Source of the DNA: Quillaja saponaria
Lineage: Eukaryota > Streptophyta > Magnoliopsida > Fabales > Quillajaceae
DNA length: 64,000 bases
Assembly: GCA_029379385.1 (NCBI GenBank)
Contig: CM055613.1
Coordinates: 17,316,001 to 17,380,000 of the forward strand
Direction: 5' to 3'
Positions within the stretch are counted from its first letter, which is position 1, and every line of letters starts with the position of its first letter. The translations under genes and the position numbers were made by a program. The notes beneath the pieces were generated by a model that worked only from the letters and a program-made list of their open reading frames with translations, had not been told where the DNA came from and did no database searches. Shown here one piece after another: positions 22,195 to 33,240 of this stretch.

Positions 22195-23584
22195 TCTTGG
22201 TAAGTTATACAAATTTTAATTTAAAAAATTATTATTATTAGTTAAATTAAATTATATATTACGATTAATTTATATTATTTATTATAATTAGTAATATTTA
22301 CTTATTAATTATTTAAATTACGTATACTATTTAATTTTTTTTTTAAATATAAATAGATATTATATAAACCATTTAATGTTAAAATCGATATTTATGTTCT
22401 ATTATTCTAAGTTTATTTATGTTTTTTTTTAGGATTATTGTTGAAATCACGTTACCGGTGTTGATACTTTTTGCTCATTTGCTTCTTACCTGGTAAGTCA
22501 TAAAGTTATATTTATTTTGTAGAAAGTTGTATTTAATATTATTGTATGCATGTACCTATATTTGCAGTAGTTTTATATTATAATTGTTGAAATATTAATT
22601 TTTATTATTTGTTATAATTAAAATTTTGTTGTAACTGTAATTTTTATGATAATTGCAATAATTAGTATATTTATGATATGATAAATTATTAAATTTTTCA
22701 TGTTTAAATTAATAAATAATATTTATAAGTTTAAAATAGTAATTATGTGACACTTAAATTAATTAGTAATTTTGTGACGTTTAAATTAATTAGTAATTTT
22801 GTTTGCCTTAAAATAGTAATTCAATGAGTTTTGAAATAATTAATAATTTTTGTATTTGTATGTTTTAATGTAATTAATATATTTATTAATATATTAATTA
22901 GTAATTTTGATAGTTTTAAATTAGTTAGTAATTTTGATAGTTTTAAATTAGTTAGTAATTTTGATAGTTTTAAATTAATTAATATATTTATTACGAAATT
23001 AAAATTTATTTAATTCTTAATAATTATGGTAAGTAATATACCTATGATAAATAGTGATTTTATAATGATAAATAGTGATTTTATTATTTTGTAAGAAATA
23101 GTAATTTTATTTTAAAATTTGTGACTAATTTATAAATAATAATTTTTTTTTGGGAAATTTATAGTAATATATTTATGATACATAGATTTTTTTGTATTTG
23201 TATGTTTTAATATAATTAATTTATAGATAGTATTTTTATGTTTTAATATGTAATGAGATTATTTATTATTTAATTAATTCATAATAGGCAAAATAAATAT
23301 TTATAATTAACTTAAAGATGAAACCATAATATTTTAATATAATTAATTTAAAATATACATTATAAGTAATAAATTTGTGTTGTTTGAATTAATTAGTAAT
23401 TTGGATTGTTATAACTAGAATTAATTGTGATGTTTGAATTAATTAGTAATTTGGGTATTATAATTTGAATCATTTATTATTATTAGTAGTCTATAGTTAA
23501 TCTATGTAAATTAGTGAATTCATTAACAATATAAGGAGGAAATTTTATAATATTTTAAAGCATTTTGAAGGTGCAAGTTTGATA
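22195..23584 (+). other. MULE leader: AT-rich, possible 5'-UTR introns
   Basis: Non-coding leader before the transposase. A strong donor 'ttg|gtaagttat' at about 22199, an acceptor after a T-rich run at 22432 and another donor 'ctg|gtaagtcat' at 22493 suggest a small non-coding exon at 22433-22492. The acceptor of the second intron is not obvious. The rest is more than 80% A/T by eye. Confidence 0.4.
22898..22978. repeat. 27-bp tandem repeat, three units
   Basis: The unit 'ttagtaattttgatagtttt' plus seven further bases is repeated at 22898, 22925 and 22952 almost without change. Looser versions of 'aattagtaatttt' are scattered over 22740-23460. Confidence 0.8.
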
Positions 23585-26080
23585 ATGGAAGAAATTGAAA
23601 TTATGTGTTACATTAATGGTGAGATACGTACTGGTTCGAACGGGCTTGAATACGATTCAGGTCCCGTTAAGTGCATTCGTGTACCTAAGCGTATCAAGTA
23701 TGCAGAGTTTCATGCTTGTTTATGCAAGTCTTAAAGGTTGATAGAAGAATAGAGTACCTGACTATAATTTGTCGATGTCCAAGTACTATTAATAATTCAA
23801 CCCACTATAGTCCAGTTGCAGTAGCTGATGATGAGGACTTGTACAGCATGTTACAGCATGCCAGTGAGCAAGGCCCTGGATTTATTTTAGAGATTTATTT
23901 ACATAGGCATGCACTTCATAATGAGTCTCTGTCTCGTGTTCAGAGTCACGACACACTTGACCCGGATCCCGAAAACATATTCATGGAATCCCCCACCACT
24001 AGGCGGCAATACGATCAGCTCAGTTCTCATGTTGTAGAAGAAGCATTAGCATCTCTTAGGCCGTATTCACCGATGAATTACTCAAAAGCGCCTGGAGAAG
24101 ATATTGGCGATGGACAAGATATCCCTGATTTGAACGTTGGTCTTTATTTTAACATTGAAGTGGATGACAATGATATTATTAAGGCTCCTGAAGAAGATTT
24201 ATTTGCTGAATATGTCTCGAATCCTTTTTACACAGACGTGAACATTGTCAGGGCACGTTCAGTAAACCTTGTTATTGTTCCAAATGCACAATGGGAGTTG
24301 CATAATGAATTTTACAATGGCATGTTGTTCAACACGAAGGCCGAGTTAAAAAATACTATTAAATACTGGCACATTATGAACTACGTGGCTTTCATAGTCG
24401 TTGGGTCCAAAAAGGACACATGGGATATCAGGTGCAAGCTCCGCGAACAGGGTTGAAAGTGGAGGTTGCGAGGACATTTTAGTAAAAGATTTGAAAAGTT
24501 TCAGATTACGAAATTGGATGTCGCTCACAGCTGTGTTTATAGCGGAATGACTCAGGATCATTATAATCTGGACAAGGGGATCATTGCTGAATATATCAAA
24601 AATACTATCAATGAAGACCCTATTACACCAGGAGCTGTGTTGCTTACAATGATAAAAGATCACTTCCATTATAGTCCAAGTTTGAGCAAAATATTCAAAG
24701 CAAAGAAGAAAGCAATAAATCTTGTGTTTGGTAATTGGGAGGAATCCTATAATGAGCTTCCTAGATATTTAAATGCACTTCGTGTCACCAATCCCGGCAC
24801 ACGCTTCGAATGGAAAGTGAACCCAACTAATAATCCTGGACAAGTTATATTCCAACGAGTATTCTGGGCTTTTGGGCCATCTATCGAGGCCTTCCATCAT
24901 TGTAGACCAGTTCTTCAGATTGACGGCACATTCCTATGTGGAAAGTACACGGAAAAATTGTTGGTTACAACTGGTGTTGATGGTAACAATAGTTTAGTTT
25001 CAGTTGCATTTGCAATTGTTGAGGAGAAGAACACATATAGTTGGGGATGGTTTTTAAGTTTGCTTCGCATGCATGTAACGCAACGGGTGGGTGTTTGCTT
25101 AATATCTGATCGTCATGCCGGGATAATTGCTGCTACTTCAAATCCTCATAATGGTTGGACTGAGTCTCATGGGTATCACCATTTTTGTAGTAGGCATATT
25201 GCAAGCAACTTTCATAAGACCCACAAGAATATGAAAGCAAAGAATCTCCTCATCCACACTGCGAGTCAAACTCAAAAACGCAAATTCGATAAATATTTCG
25301 AGAAGTTTGTTCACTTGGACTCTGAGTATGCTGCATGGATTGATAGAATTCCTTTGGAGCAGTGGGCATTAGCACATGACGGAGGTCACCGCTTTAACTT
25401 CATGACCACGAACTTGGGGGAGTGCATGAACAATGTCTTGAAGGGATCGCGACAAGTCCCAATCACTACACTGGTGCGGTTGACATTTTATCGGTGTGTT
25501 AAATATTTCGTGGAATCGGGTGTACATTAATGCTCAGCTAAATGCTGGCAATCAATACATAACCGACACTATAGAAAAAATCTAAAATTGGGCAGAGAGA
25601 GTAGGTGGACACGAGTTGAGACAGTTTCATACTGGTTTGGGGATAATTGAAATAAAGACGCAATTTCGTGGATGGAAAGCCTGAAAGGGCAGCAACCAGC
25701 ATACTGTGTGTTTAAATGAAAGAACTTGCACATGCAACAAACCCCAGCAATACATTCTCCCGTGCTCACATGTTATAGCAGCTTGTGCAAGCATGCATCT
25801 GAACTATAACGACTTTATTGGGGAGTGGTATAAACTGAGAAATCAGGAGCTTGTATACACTCCACAATTCAACCCAGTGATGCACGATGACTATTGGCCA
25901 CAATTCCAGTTCCCCCATGTGGTTCCCGACATGTCCAAATTGCGAAAGAAAGGTAGGCCGAAAACACATCAAATTCATAATGAGATGGACATTACAGAGT
26001 CCTCGAGGCAACATAGGTGTGGTTTATATAGGCAGGAGGGACACAATCGTAAAAATTGTCCTAACATTACACGATCTTAA
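23585..26080 (+). pseudogene. MULE transposase (MuDR type), disrupted
   Basis: Cut-and-paste transposase. From ATG 23585 an N-terminal PB1-like region ('YINGEIRTGSNGLEYDSGPV') shifts frame near 23715-23735 and continues to a TGA at 24454-24456. The same frame resumes to 25530 and holds the catalytic DDE: D in 'QIDGTF' (24922-24924), D in 'LISDRHAG' (25108-25110), E in 'NLGECMNN' (25420-25422), with 'CSRH' near 25190 between them. A second frameshift lies near 25515, and stops at 25583 and 25682 precede a SWIM zinc finger ('CTC', 25727-25735; 'CSHVIAAC') and a C-terminal CCHC-like knuckle whose second Cys is Tyr (26027-26029). It ends at 26080. Catalytic residues remain, but two frameshifts and three stops make it inactive unless rescued in trans. 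Confidence 0.9.
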
Positions 26081-26376
26081 AAGACAAGTTCCATTATCGC
26101 ATTCTTTACTTTAATGTAAATGTAAGAGTTTTCCTATTTATGTATTTGTTTCTAGTTTTTTATTATGTAGATATTAGGCATTATGTCCCCCATATGTCAT
26201 GTAAAATTATTTTGAAATTAATAAACATTATTGTCGTGTATTATTGTAATATTATTAAGAATTTTTCAAGTATTTGCCATTTTATCTAAGTCTTTCCCCA
26301 TTACATTAAATCGTAACATTATTGTTGTGTTTGCATATCAACATTATATTTGATTTGTCTTTTGTTATGCAGATTC

Positions 26377-28443
26377 ATGGATCCCGTTGTCCCAAATGTT
26401 TCAGTCTTTAGACTACATGATAGCTATCGATCTGTTAGAGTTTTCGCCGATCACGAGGTATGTAAATAACAAATCGATTTACCTTTAATTTTTCAATTTC
26501 ATTTTATTAGCGGAAATGTTCTTACTAATATGTTTTTAAAATTTTAGAGCGAGGCCTATGTCCTGAGATACCGTCGGAGGGAGGCGGTGTTCGGTTGGGA
26601 GATTCTTAATAATATTAATCCTCGTGTATTGGAGTATATGACTATGGCAGGTTTTGGCGGTGTGATCAGGGTGGGATTTATTTCGCTTGATTGGCACCTT
26701 GTGACAGCTTTTGTCGAGCAATGGAGGCTGGAGACTCACACATTTCATCTGCCTCACGGCGAGGCCACCATCACATTACAAGATGTTAGTATTCTGTTCG
26801 GTTTACCTGTTGACGGTGAGCCTGTCTCTACCCTAGTTGGTGCTGACGTCGCAACTGAGTGCGAGCGATTATTGGGAGTTGTGCCCCATACTATAGCTGT
26901 TAAGGGTAACACATTGAAAATGAGTTGGTTAGGAATGACATTTCGGAATTTCCCAGCCGACGGTGATGACATTACAGCGTAGAGATATGCACGAGCTTAT
27001 ATATTACAGCTGATGGGTGGATTGTTATTCACCAGTAAGATGCGTACACATGTGCACATTTGTTTCTTATCTCTGCTGGAAAATCTATATGTCGCAAGGC
27101 AGGACAGTACAGCTGGGGCAGTGCCTCCCTGGCATGGTTGTACAGGGACATGTGTCATGCCACTCACCTTGATGCTTCTGAAATTGCTGGACCTTTGATA
27201 TTACTCCAGGTATGGGCATGGGAGAGACTACCCTTTCTCGCACCAAGGAGGGAGACAGACATTTCGTGGGATAATCTTTGTCCTTTAGGCACGAGGTATG
27301 TAAAATTATTAGTTTTATGCATTTTCTTATAATGTGTGGTACGTAAATGACTTGTAATTGACATTTTTAATTACTTGCAGGTGGAGAGTAAAGTTCAAAG
27401 TAACTCAAATCGGCCATAATGTGGTGTCTTGGTATAGGGAGATGCTAGACAGGATGTCAGCAGACCAGGTAATTACAAATGTATCTTATATCTATGTATC
27501 ATTTAACATATTCATGTTTCAATGTTCTATTTATTAAAGCATCGACACTGTTTTTGGATTGCATTTCATATCATTACCCTACATTGATGATGAGCTGAGA
27601 CACCTGATACTAACCTATTGTTATCGAGACCAGCATATTTTGGGTGCTAAAGTACCCTTAATATGTTTTCATATTGTTGAGTATCAAAAAGTGGATAGGG
27701 TAATGCATCACTTTGGATATCAGCAACCTATACCAGAAAACCCTACTGACATTGAGGCCGATCAAACCTTGCACAAATGTGATCTTCGGGGACGGGGCGT
27801 CACAGACTACCGTTGGCTACATGCTAACCACATAGCCATTTGGGGCATGAGATACAATCTGGTCCAGACAGGTGATCTTCGGGGAGTTACACATGGTCAT
27901 GCTGCTCATACACCCGAGTACAATGAGTGGTATAAACGTATCAGTAGGAGATATCTTACACGAGTTGGTCTTATCCATGGTGATTTAGCTCCTTCCTATT
28001 CTACTCATTCGACATCATCATCATCACAATGTCGCAGACGCAGTAGGACTGATGTCCCTGGACCGTCGGTATCTTATAGACATGTTGATGCTGATGTCCG
28101 ACCATCAGATGTGTATATTCCATCTCCAGCACATATGTCTCCACCTTCTTATATGGCCAATAGTTCATCTATATATCATCAGCTTATGCCGGATTTTGCA
28201 CAGCAATCAAGTGAGGTTTTTAACTCTCCCATACCGCAGGTGCCATACTGAAAGTATGGCAGTACACCTGCATCATATGACTCGGGTATGGGTTCAGGTG
28301 TGCAAACTGAGGAAGGATTTAGTGGTGCTGATGACATGCCTCAGTCAGAAGATCTTGGTGACATGGCTGAAGTACCACCTAGGCGAAACCCGGCAAGAAG
28401 GAGAAGACCACGCCCATGTGATACAGGGGGTCATTTTTTGTAG
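26377..28443 (+). pseudogene. Plant mobile domain (PMD, MAIN/MAIL-like) gene carried by the MULE
   Basis: Second gene of the MULE, resembling the transposon-associated PMD proteins related to Arabidopsis MAIN/MAIL1 and to the 'PP7 long form homolog' group. Exon 1 is 26377-26457 from the ATG. Exon 2 is 26548-27295 and contains 'LPHGEATITLQDVSILFGLP', 'RYARAYILQLMGG' and 'AGPLILLQVWAWERLPFLAP'. Exon 3 is 27381-27468, and exon 4 runs from about 27540. Introns have GT...AG ends. Damage: TAG at 26980-26982, where relatives have Gln, a frameshift near 27090, another near 27570 and a TGA at 28249-28251; the same frame then runs to TAG 28441-28443 with a basic C-terminus 'RRNPARRRRPRP'. Its role in transposition is unknown. 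Confidence 0.82.
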
Positions 28444-29031
28444 ACTAGTATTGCCCGAAATCCTTATTTAAGTTTTTTAAATTTTAATTTTTGTGTTTGT
28501 TACTTGTAATGGGAAGAGTCTTCCTGGTTTATGTTTTAATTTAGTTATACTTGTAAATTAGAATTTACTTATTAATAAACAAGTAGGGGTCTGCCAAACC
28601 CCCCACCACTTCAAGGTGTAAATTTTCAATTGTCTAATAATTATTATTATCTTAAATACTGAAATTATTACATAAATCTTCAAGTATTGTTTTAATAAAC
28701 AGACATGCTAGCATCACTTTATAATGAAGCATGTAATAATTAGAATGAGGTACAAAATATTTTCATGAAATGACTACTCGTTCACTTATTTTCAATTATA
28801 AAGCATTTAAACAGTAAATGGACAGGCTGACATTACTTTACGTGTGAACAAACATGCTGACATTACTTTATACTCACGCATTAAATCTTTAACTACTTCA
28901 GTATATATTCAAGTGACATTATTTTGACGATAACAAGAAATATTTGCTTATATAAACAGAATTGCTCATTAGAGTTGAAAACATCAAACAACTGTTTCTT
29001 ATTAGAAACTCACACTCGATAACAAGAAAAA

Positions 29032-29667
29032 ATGCCAAGACAACCCTGCTCACATTGTAGCTGTCATGGACGTTGTGGTGGTCACAGAGCATCAACTAGA
29101 ACCAGACCTGAGCCATCAACACCGAGACAACGTCTTCATTGTGTAGACAAGTATACTGATCCAAATGATGTTACATGGTATGGATCGAAAAGAGAGTTTG
29201 AATGCATCTCTATATATTCTACCAATAGTCGAAATATTGTTGATCATATAATGGTTGGACCAGTTACTAATGTCTCACAAAAAAATTGGATAGTTTGGGC
29301 AAAGGAACCTGAGTACATTAGATGGTGAGAGATAAGGTGCGAGATAGAATCATATTGTAGATTACACAAGCTGTCAGTCCCAAAAGCGATATCTGCAACT
29401 TTACCTCGTTCAACACAAGGTGAAATAGCTCAGGTGATTGAAAGACTAAAGTCTGAAATTAACCAGATGAATCGAAGACTAGATAAGTATCATGCCTGGC
29501 ATGATGCGGCTGCTCGGCAAGACAAGTTAAGAACTCCGACGATGATGGAAGTTGAAATTGATGCGCAATATGAGAGTGTTGATAACCTGTCTGACTACCC
29601 TGACAGTGATTGTGATGATGATTTCGTTCATAATTTTCTTCCATCGACTTTGCCAGCATGTTGTTAA
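29032..29667 (+). pseudogene. Third MULE ORF: Cys-rich N-terminus, coiled coil, acidic tail; unknown
   Basis: I do not recognise this protein. From ATG 29032 it runs 211 codons to TAA 29665-29667, interrupted by one TGA at 29326-29328 (codon 99) with the frame open on both sides. The N-terminus has C6, C9, C11 and C15 with two His, a possible small zinc site. The middle has 'ISIYSTNSRNIVDHIMVGPV'. Around residues 135-165 a heptad-like charged stretch ('VIERLKSEINQMNRRLDKY') suggests a coiled coil, and the C-terminus is acidic ('DYPDSDCDDDF'). It lies 588 bases after the PMD gene on the same strand and inside the element, so it is probably a real element gene. Confidence 0.6.
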
Positions 29668-30557
29668 ACAATGACATACATATTTATTTCATTATCGCCA
29701 ATGTGTGGCAAGTTTTTCTAAATAAATTATAGTATTCATAATGTGTATTTGATTAATATAAGTGTGTTCCATTAATTTTTAAAATAATTTAATGTTTTTT
29801 CTTTTAAAAATTATATACTTTAAATTAAAAAAATATAGTAAAATTTAAAATTTTGCAATATCATGAATTTTAAAATTTTAAAATATCATAAACTATAATA
29901 AAAACATTTATGATACACTATAGAATTAAAAAATTATCAAAAATCTTAAATTCTAAAAATACCAAATTTAAAAATTTAAAAACTGTCATACACTATAAAT
30001 TTAAAATTTATCATATATTAATTCCATATAATTATTATACACTTTAAAATTTATCATACATTTTAAATTTTAAATATATCATAAACTATACATATATAAA
30101 TTAACATATACTTTATATTTAAAAGATATCATGAATTTTAAAAATATTTATGATGAAATTAAAAAATTATCAAAAATCTTAAATTCTAAAATTTTAAAAT
30201 TATCATATACTTTAAATTTATAAAATATTATATACTATAAATTAAAAAATTACTATATATTTTTAATTTTAAAAATATCATACAATAAAAATTTAAATTT
30301 AAAAATTATCATATATTTCACAAAAACTCACTTATAGAATATCATATATTTAAAAAAAAAAATTCAAAAACTCACAAAAAATTTACAAAACTCATGAAAA
30401 AAATAAATTTCAAGGATCTAAAATATGAAGGCATGTATTTATTAGAGGAGAGGGACTTGTAATATGGAAGGGAGGAGAAAATTATTGGAGATTGGAGAAA
30501 TTATTGTAGGCAGCTTGTTTATTATACGGGAAGAATTTTGTGCTATGATTATTGAGA
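29668..30557. other. AT-rich 3' region of the MULE
   Basis: Almost pure A/T between 29750 and 30410, built from loose repeats of 'aaatttaaaa' and 'atcatatactt' words. No coding content is seen. Confidence 0.65.
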
Positions 30558-30627
30558 GGGGGGGGGGGGGGGCTTCTGCGGGAAGAAAAATGTGTTACGA
30601 TAATTTTGCGAGAGGGGGGGGGGGGGG
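30558..30627 (+). repeat. Paired long G tracts near the right MULE end
   Basis: Runs of 15 G (30558-30572) and 14 G (30614-30627), each preceded by 'gaga' and followed by 'cttctgc' or 'ccttctgc', form a short tandem duplication. The left end has matching but shorter C tracts near 21900-21955. A third run of 16 G lies outside the element at 31198-31213. Confidence 0.85.
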
Positions 30628-30631
30628 CCTT

Positions 30632-31005
30632 CTGCATTGCTAGGCTGCAGCCTAGCAATACACGTTGCAGCGTTGCAGGCCTAGCTTGCAACAGTTTGAA
30701 ACCGGCTTTTGTAAAGTCGGTTTCAGACAATTATTTGTCCCCCACGGGCCCGTCCAGCAGGGCCCGTGTGGGAACAAAATCTGGGGTGAAACCGTGTTTA
30801 CAAAACATCGTTTCAGTCAACATCAGCTCAGCTCGTGAGGTGTGTCCTGTGGGGTCCGTGGGCCAATGCGGCATGCTTAGTCGGATCGAGAAACCGTGTT
30901 TTCAAAAGACGGTTTCAGACTTTACCCTATTCTGGCTATTAAAGTAAAAAATTTACCATTTTATACAAAAATTATACAATTTAAACTTTTATGTCCAAAA
31001 ACTCC
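30632..31005 (-). repeat. MULE right terminal inverted repeat
   Basis: Reverse complement of the left terminus. It carries the same three palindromes in opposite order: 30694-30728, 30788-30814 and 30890-30916. The right copy has point differences within two of the palindromes. Confidence 0.88.
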
Positions 31006-31340
31006 CTAATGCCAAACAAAAATCTTGGCATGGCATTCTTTATTACCTAATGCCAAACAAGTATTGAATATTAGGTGGGAACAATTGACCAAATTCTAGT
31101 TAAGTTTCATTTTTATTTTATTGAGTACGTAGTACGTATTGACAAAGGTAATTATAATAATTTTAAATATTTATTAATTAATAGTAAAAAAAGAGGAGGG
31201 GGGGGGGGGGGGGATGATTCACTTTCATTACTTAAATTTAGAGGTATGGATTTACCAAAAAATAAATAAAAATTTAGAGGTATGGATTTATCAAAAACTA
31301 AATAAAAATAGAGGTATGAAGATTGGTGATGTCATTTTCC

Positions 31341-31690
31341 CTCATTGTTCACTCTTTATTGTACTTCATATCTCTTTAAATAATTGATGGTTAAATCTAT
31401 TATAAGTTAAGTTTTTAGACTAGAAAAAAATAAATTAGTTGGGTCTAAGCATGTGAGTCGTTCAGAGTACTCTGTGGCACAAGGTAAGTCCACAAGATAA
31501 GTCTGGTGTGTGGTTCACTTGTTTGGAAGTGTATGGCCAAAATGTTGGACTAATTGATGTGGGAATTCCGTATGTGGCGACGTATGCAGACGTTCTAGAA
31601 GCATTGCATTCAAAACCAAATTGTAATAGGATTCACTTGTTTGGAAATTCGAATCGAAGGATTGCAAACCAAAATATAAATTTATTTATT
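31341..31690. repeat. UGT-upstream repeat, copy D
   Basis: Best match to copy A. It begins 'ccctcattgttcactct' and includes 'catatctctttaaataattgatgg', 'aaattagttgggtc', 'cacaaggtaagtccacaag', 'tgtatggccaaaatgttgg' and the core 'gcagacgttctagaagcatt' (31586-31605). The homology to the UGT region ends where the UGT coding extension begins, so no glycosyltransferase codons are present here. Confidence 0.7.
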
Positions 31691-32189
31691 GATACACGTG
31701 TCTTGTATTTGAAAGATACGTGTATATTCTTATTATAAAACTTATGTGCATGAGACATGCACATTGGAATATTATGCATTTATACACGCACATTAAGGAA
31801 ATACAGACATTAATTATTAACCTGACATGAATAAGCCAAACAATAGAGTTTGACCATGCCCGACCTATCAATATACACAAGATGCAAAAGCAAAACTAAT
31901 TCTTAAGTTTCTAGCGTGGTGTATGTGGACAGCTACACAAGGTCTATAATGTTAGAATTATATTTTTAAAATTAATTAATTAATATTAAATAATGTGACT
32001 TTATATTATTATATGTTATATTATAGTTCAATTTCTAAATAATATGAGATTCACCGCATTGACATATATATTTTGTGCATTGTGTCCCATGATGTAGTAA
32101 CTTTGTGCATAAGTTTTTATGGAAAATAAAAATGACACAAAGCATAACTTTTCTAACCCGTTTTTTATTTTTATTTTCAAATTAGGAGA
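31691..32189. other. Intergenic, nothing recognised
   Basis: AT-rich; only short unconserved reading frames are seen. Confidence 0.55.
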
Positions 32190-32940
32190 ATTGTTCAATA
32201 CCCCATTATAAAAGTGGGGTATTGAATACCCTACCTATGTGTGTGAATCACTCATCATTCATTTTTGTTATTTTTATCACAACTGTTCATAGTTTTTAGC
32301 CAGTTAATTGATTCTTGTAAATTTAAAATAATCTTGTTTTCATCCCCAAAATTTATAATAATCTTGCAGAAGAAGCCTTAGCCTCAGAGTCGTTGATCTT
32401 GGACTTGACTGTCTTAGCTTCGACCTCAACCACCTGCTCCGACCCATAACTAGAATCTGAGCATGAAAATTAGGATTTTTTTTCAACCTAACCGTCTGAG
32501 TGAACTCAAAACTTTAGGCAAAGATTGGTTAGACTCAGTTGCAGCTTGGAGAACCAATAGGAGACTCAAGGTTAGGTGGTGGATAAGACGCTCGGAGCAA
32601 GAGAGCTTCAACATTTGATGAGTAAACAAAAAAAGCAATTCCTAGGTGAGTTGGTTGAGTTGGTAGTATTACAATTTGGAGAAAGAGAAAAGGATGAAAT
32701 TAAAAACATTAATAAAATTTTGGGTGAAAAATATAAATATTAAATTATTTTTGAAAGTTTCAGTGAAATTGAAAATATAAAACTGTGGGTAAAAAATATA
32801 AATACTAAATTGTTTTTGTAAGTTGCATATGCCTGTCATTGTAGATAACGTTAAAATGTGGCTAATATATGGTACCCCATGTATCTATTTTAGTTGGATA
32901 CCAAATAAGATATTGAATAGTTCATGTTCAAATTATTATA
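32190..32940. mobile_element. Possible MITE-like element with a palindromic left end
   Basis: The left end has a perfect 12-base inverted repeat 'ttcaatacccca ... tggggtattgaa' around an 8-base loop (about 32194-32227). The right side near 32875-32935 has 'ggtaccccatg' and, inverted relative to the left end, 'agatattgaatagttc'. The outer inverted match is imperfect and I see no clear target duplication, so the boundaries are tentative. Confidence 0.35.
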
Positions 32941-33240
32941 TTATCTTGTTTTATTTACAAATCAACCATCTGAAAAAGATGGGCCCATTAATTTAAAAAT
33001 TTTCAAATAATTCTTTATTTTTTTCTTACACTATTTTTTTGATTCGACATAAAAATGTGATCAAACCTTTCCATTCCCCTAGCATACACACCCATTTCAT
33101 AACCTTGCAATTTAAAACACCCTAAGACAATCATTCTCCATCTTTCTGTATCCAGAAAAGCGGTAGAACAACATTCCTTTTCTATAGAAATCCTTTTTTT
33201 CTAATTTTTATTTATTTTTATTATTATTATACTCCACTAA

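Larger units (their letters stand above)
21461..31005 (+). mobile_element. Complete Mutator-like element (MULE), three-gene, 9.5 kb
   Basis: Long terminal inverted repeats (left about 21461-21874, right about 30632-31005) begin 'GGATTTTTGGACA' and, on the other strand, 'GGAGTTTTTGGACAT'. They are flanked by a perfect 9-bp duplication 'ctaatgcca' at 21452-21460 and 31006-31014, the size expected of MULEs. Inside, all on the plus strand, are a MULE transposase (23585-26080), a plant-mobile-domain gene (26377-28443) and a Cys-rich ORF (29032-29667). All three carry stops or frameshifts. The element separates two stretches bearing copies of the UGT-upstream repeat, so it inserted after that repeat had spread. 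Confidence 0.92.

Noticed and set aside
23716..24456. Separate 246-aa gene upstream of the MULE transposase
   Set aside because: Same frame as the catalytic part, split only by a TGA, and its N-terminus continues in another frame back to 23585; it is the front of one damaged transposase.
30552..30947. 131-codon plus-strand frame over the right MULE terminus (and its mirror 21517-21795)
   Set aside because: It translates the G tract and the inverted repeat; the similarity of the two frames only reflects the terminal repeat.
21452..31060. Second 'acctaatgcca' at 31046-31054 as the MULE target duplication
   Set aside because: The copy directly abutting the inverted repeat at 31006-31014 is exact; the further one is a local repeat of the flanking phrase.
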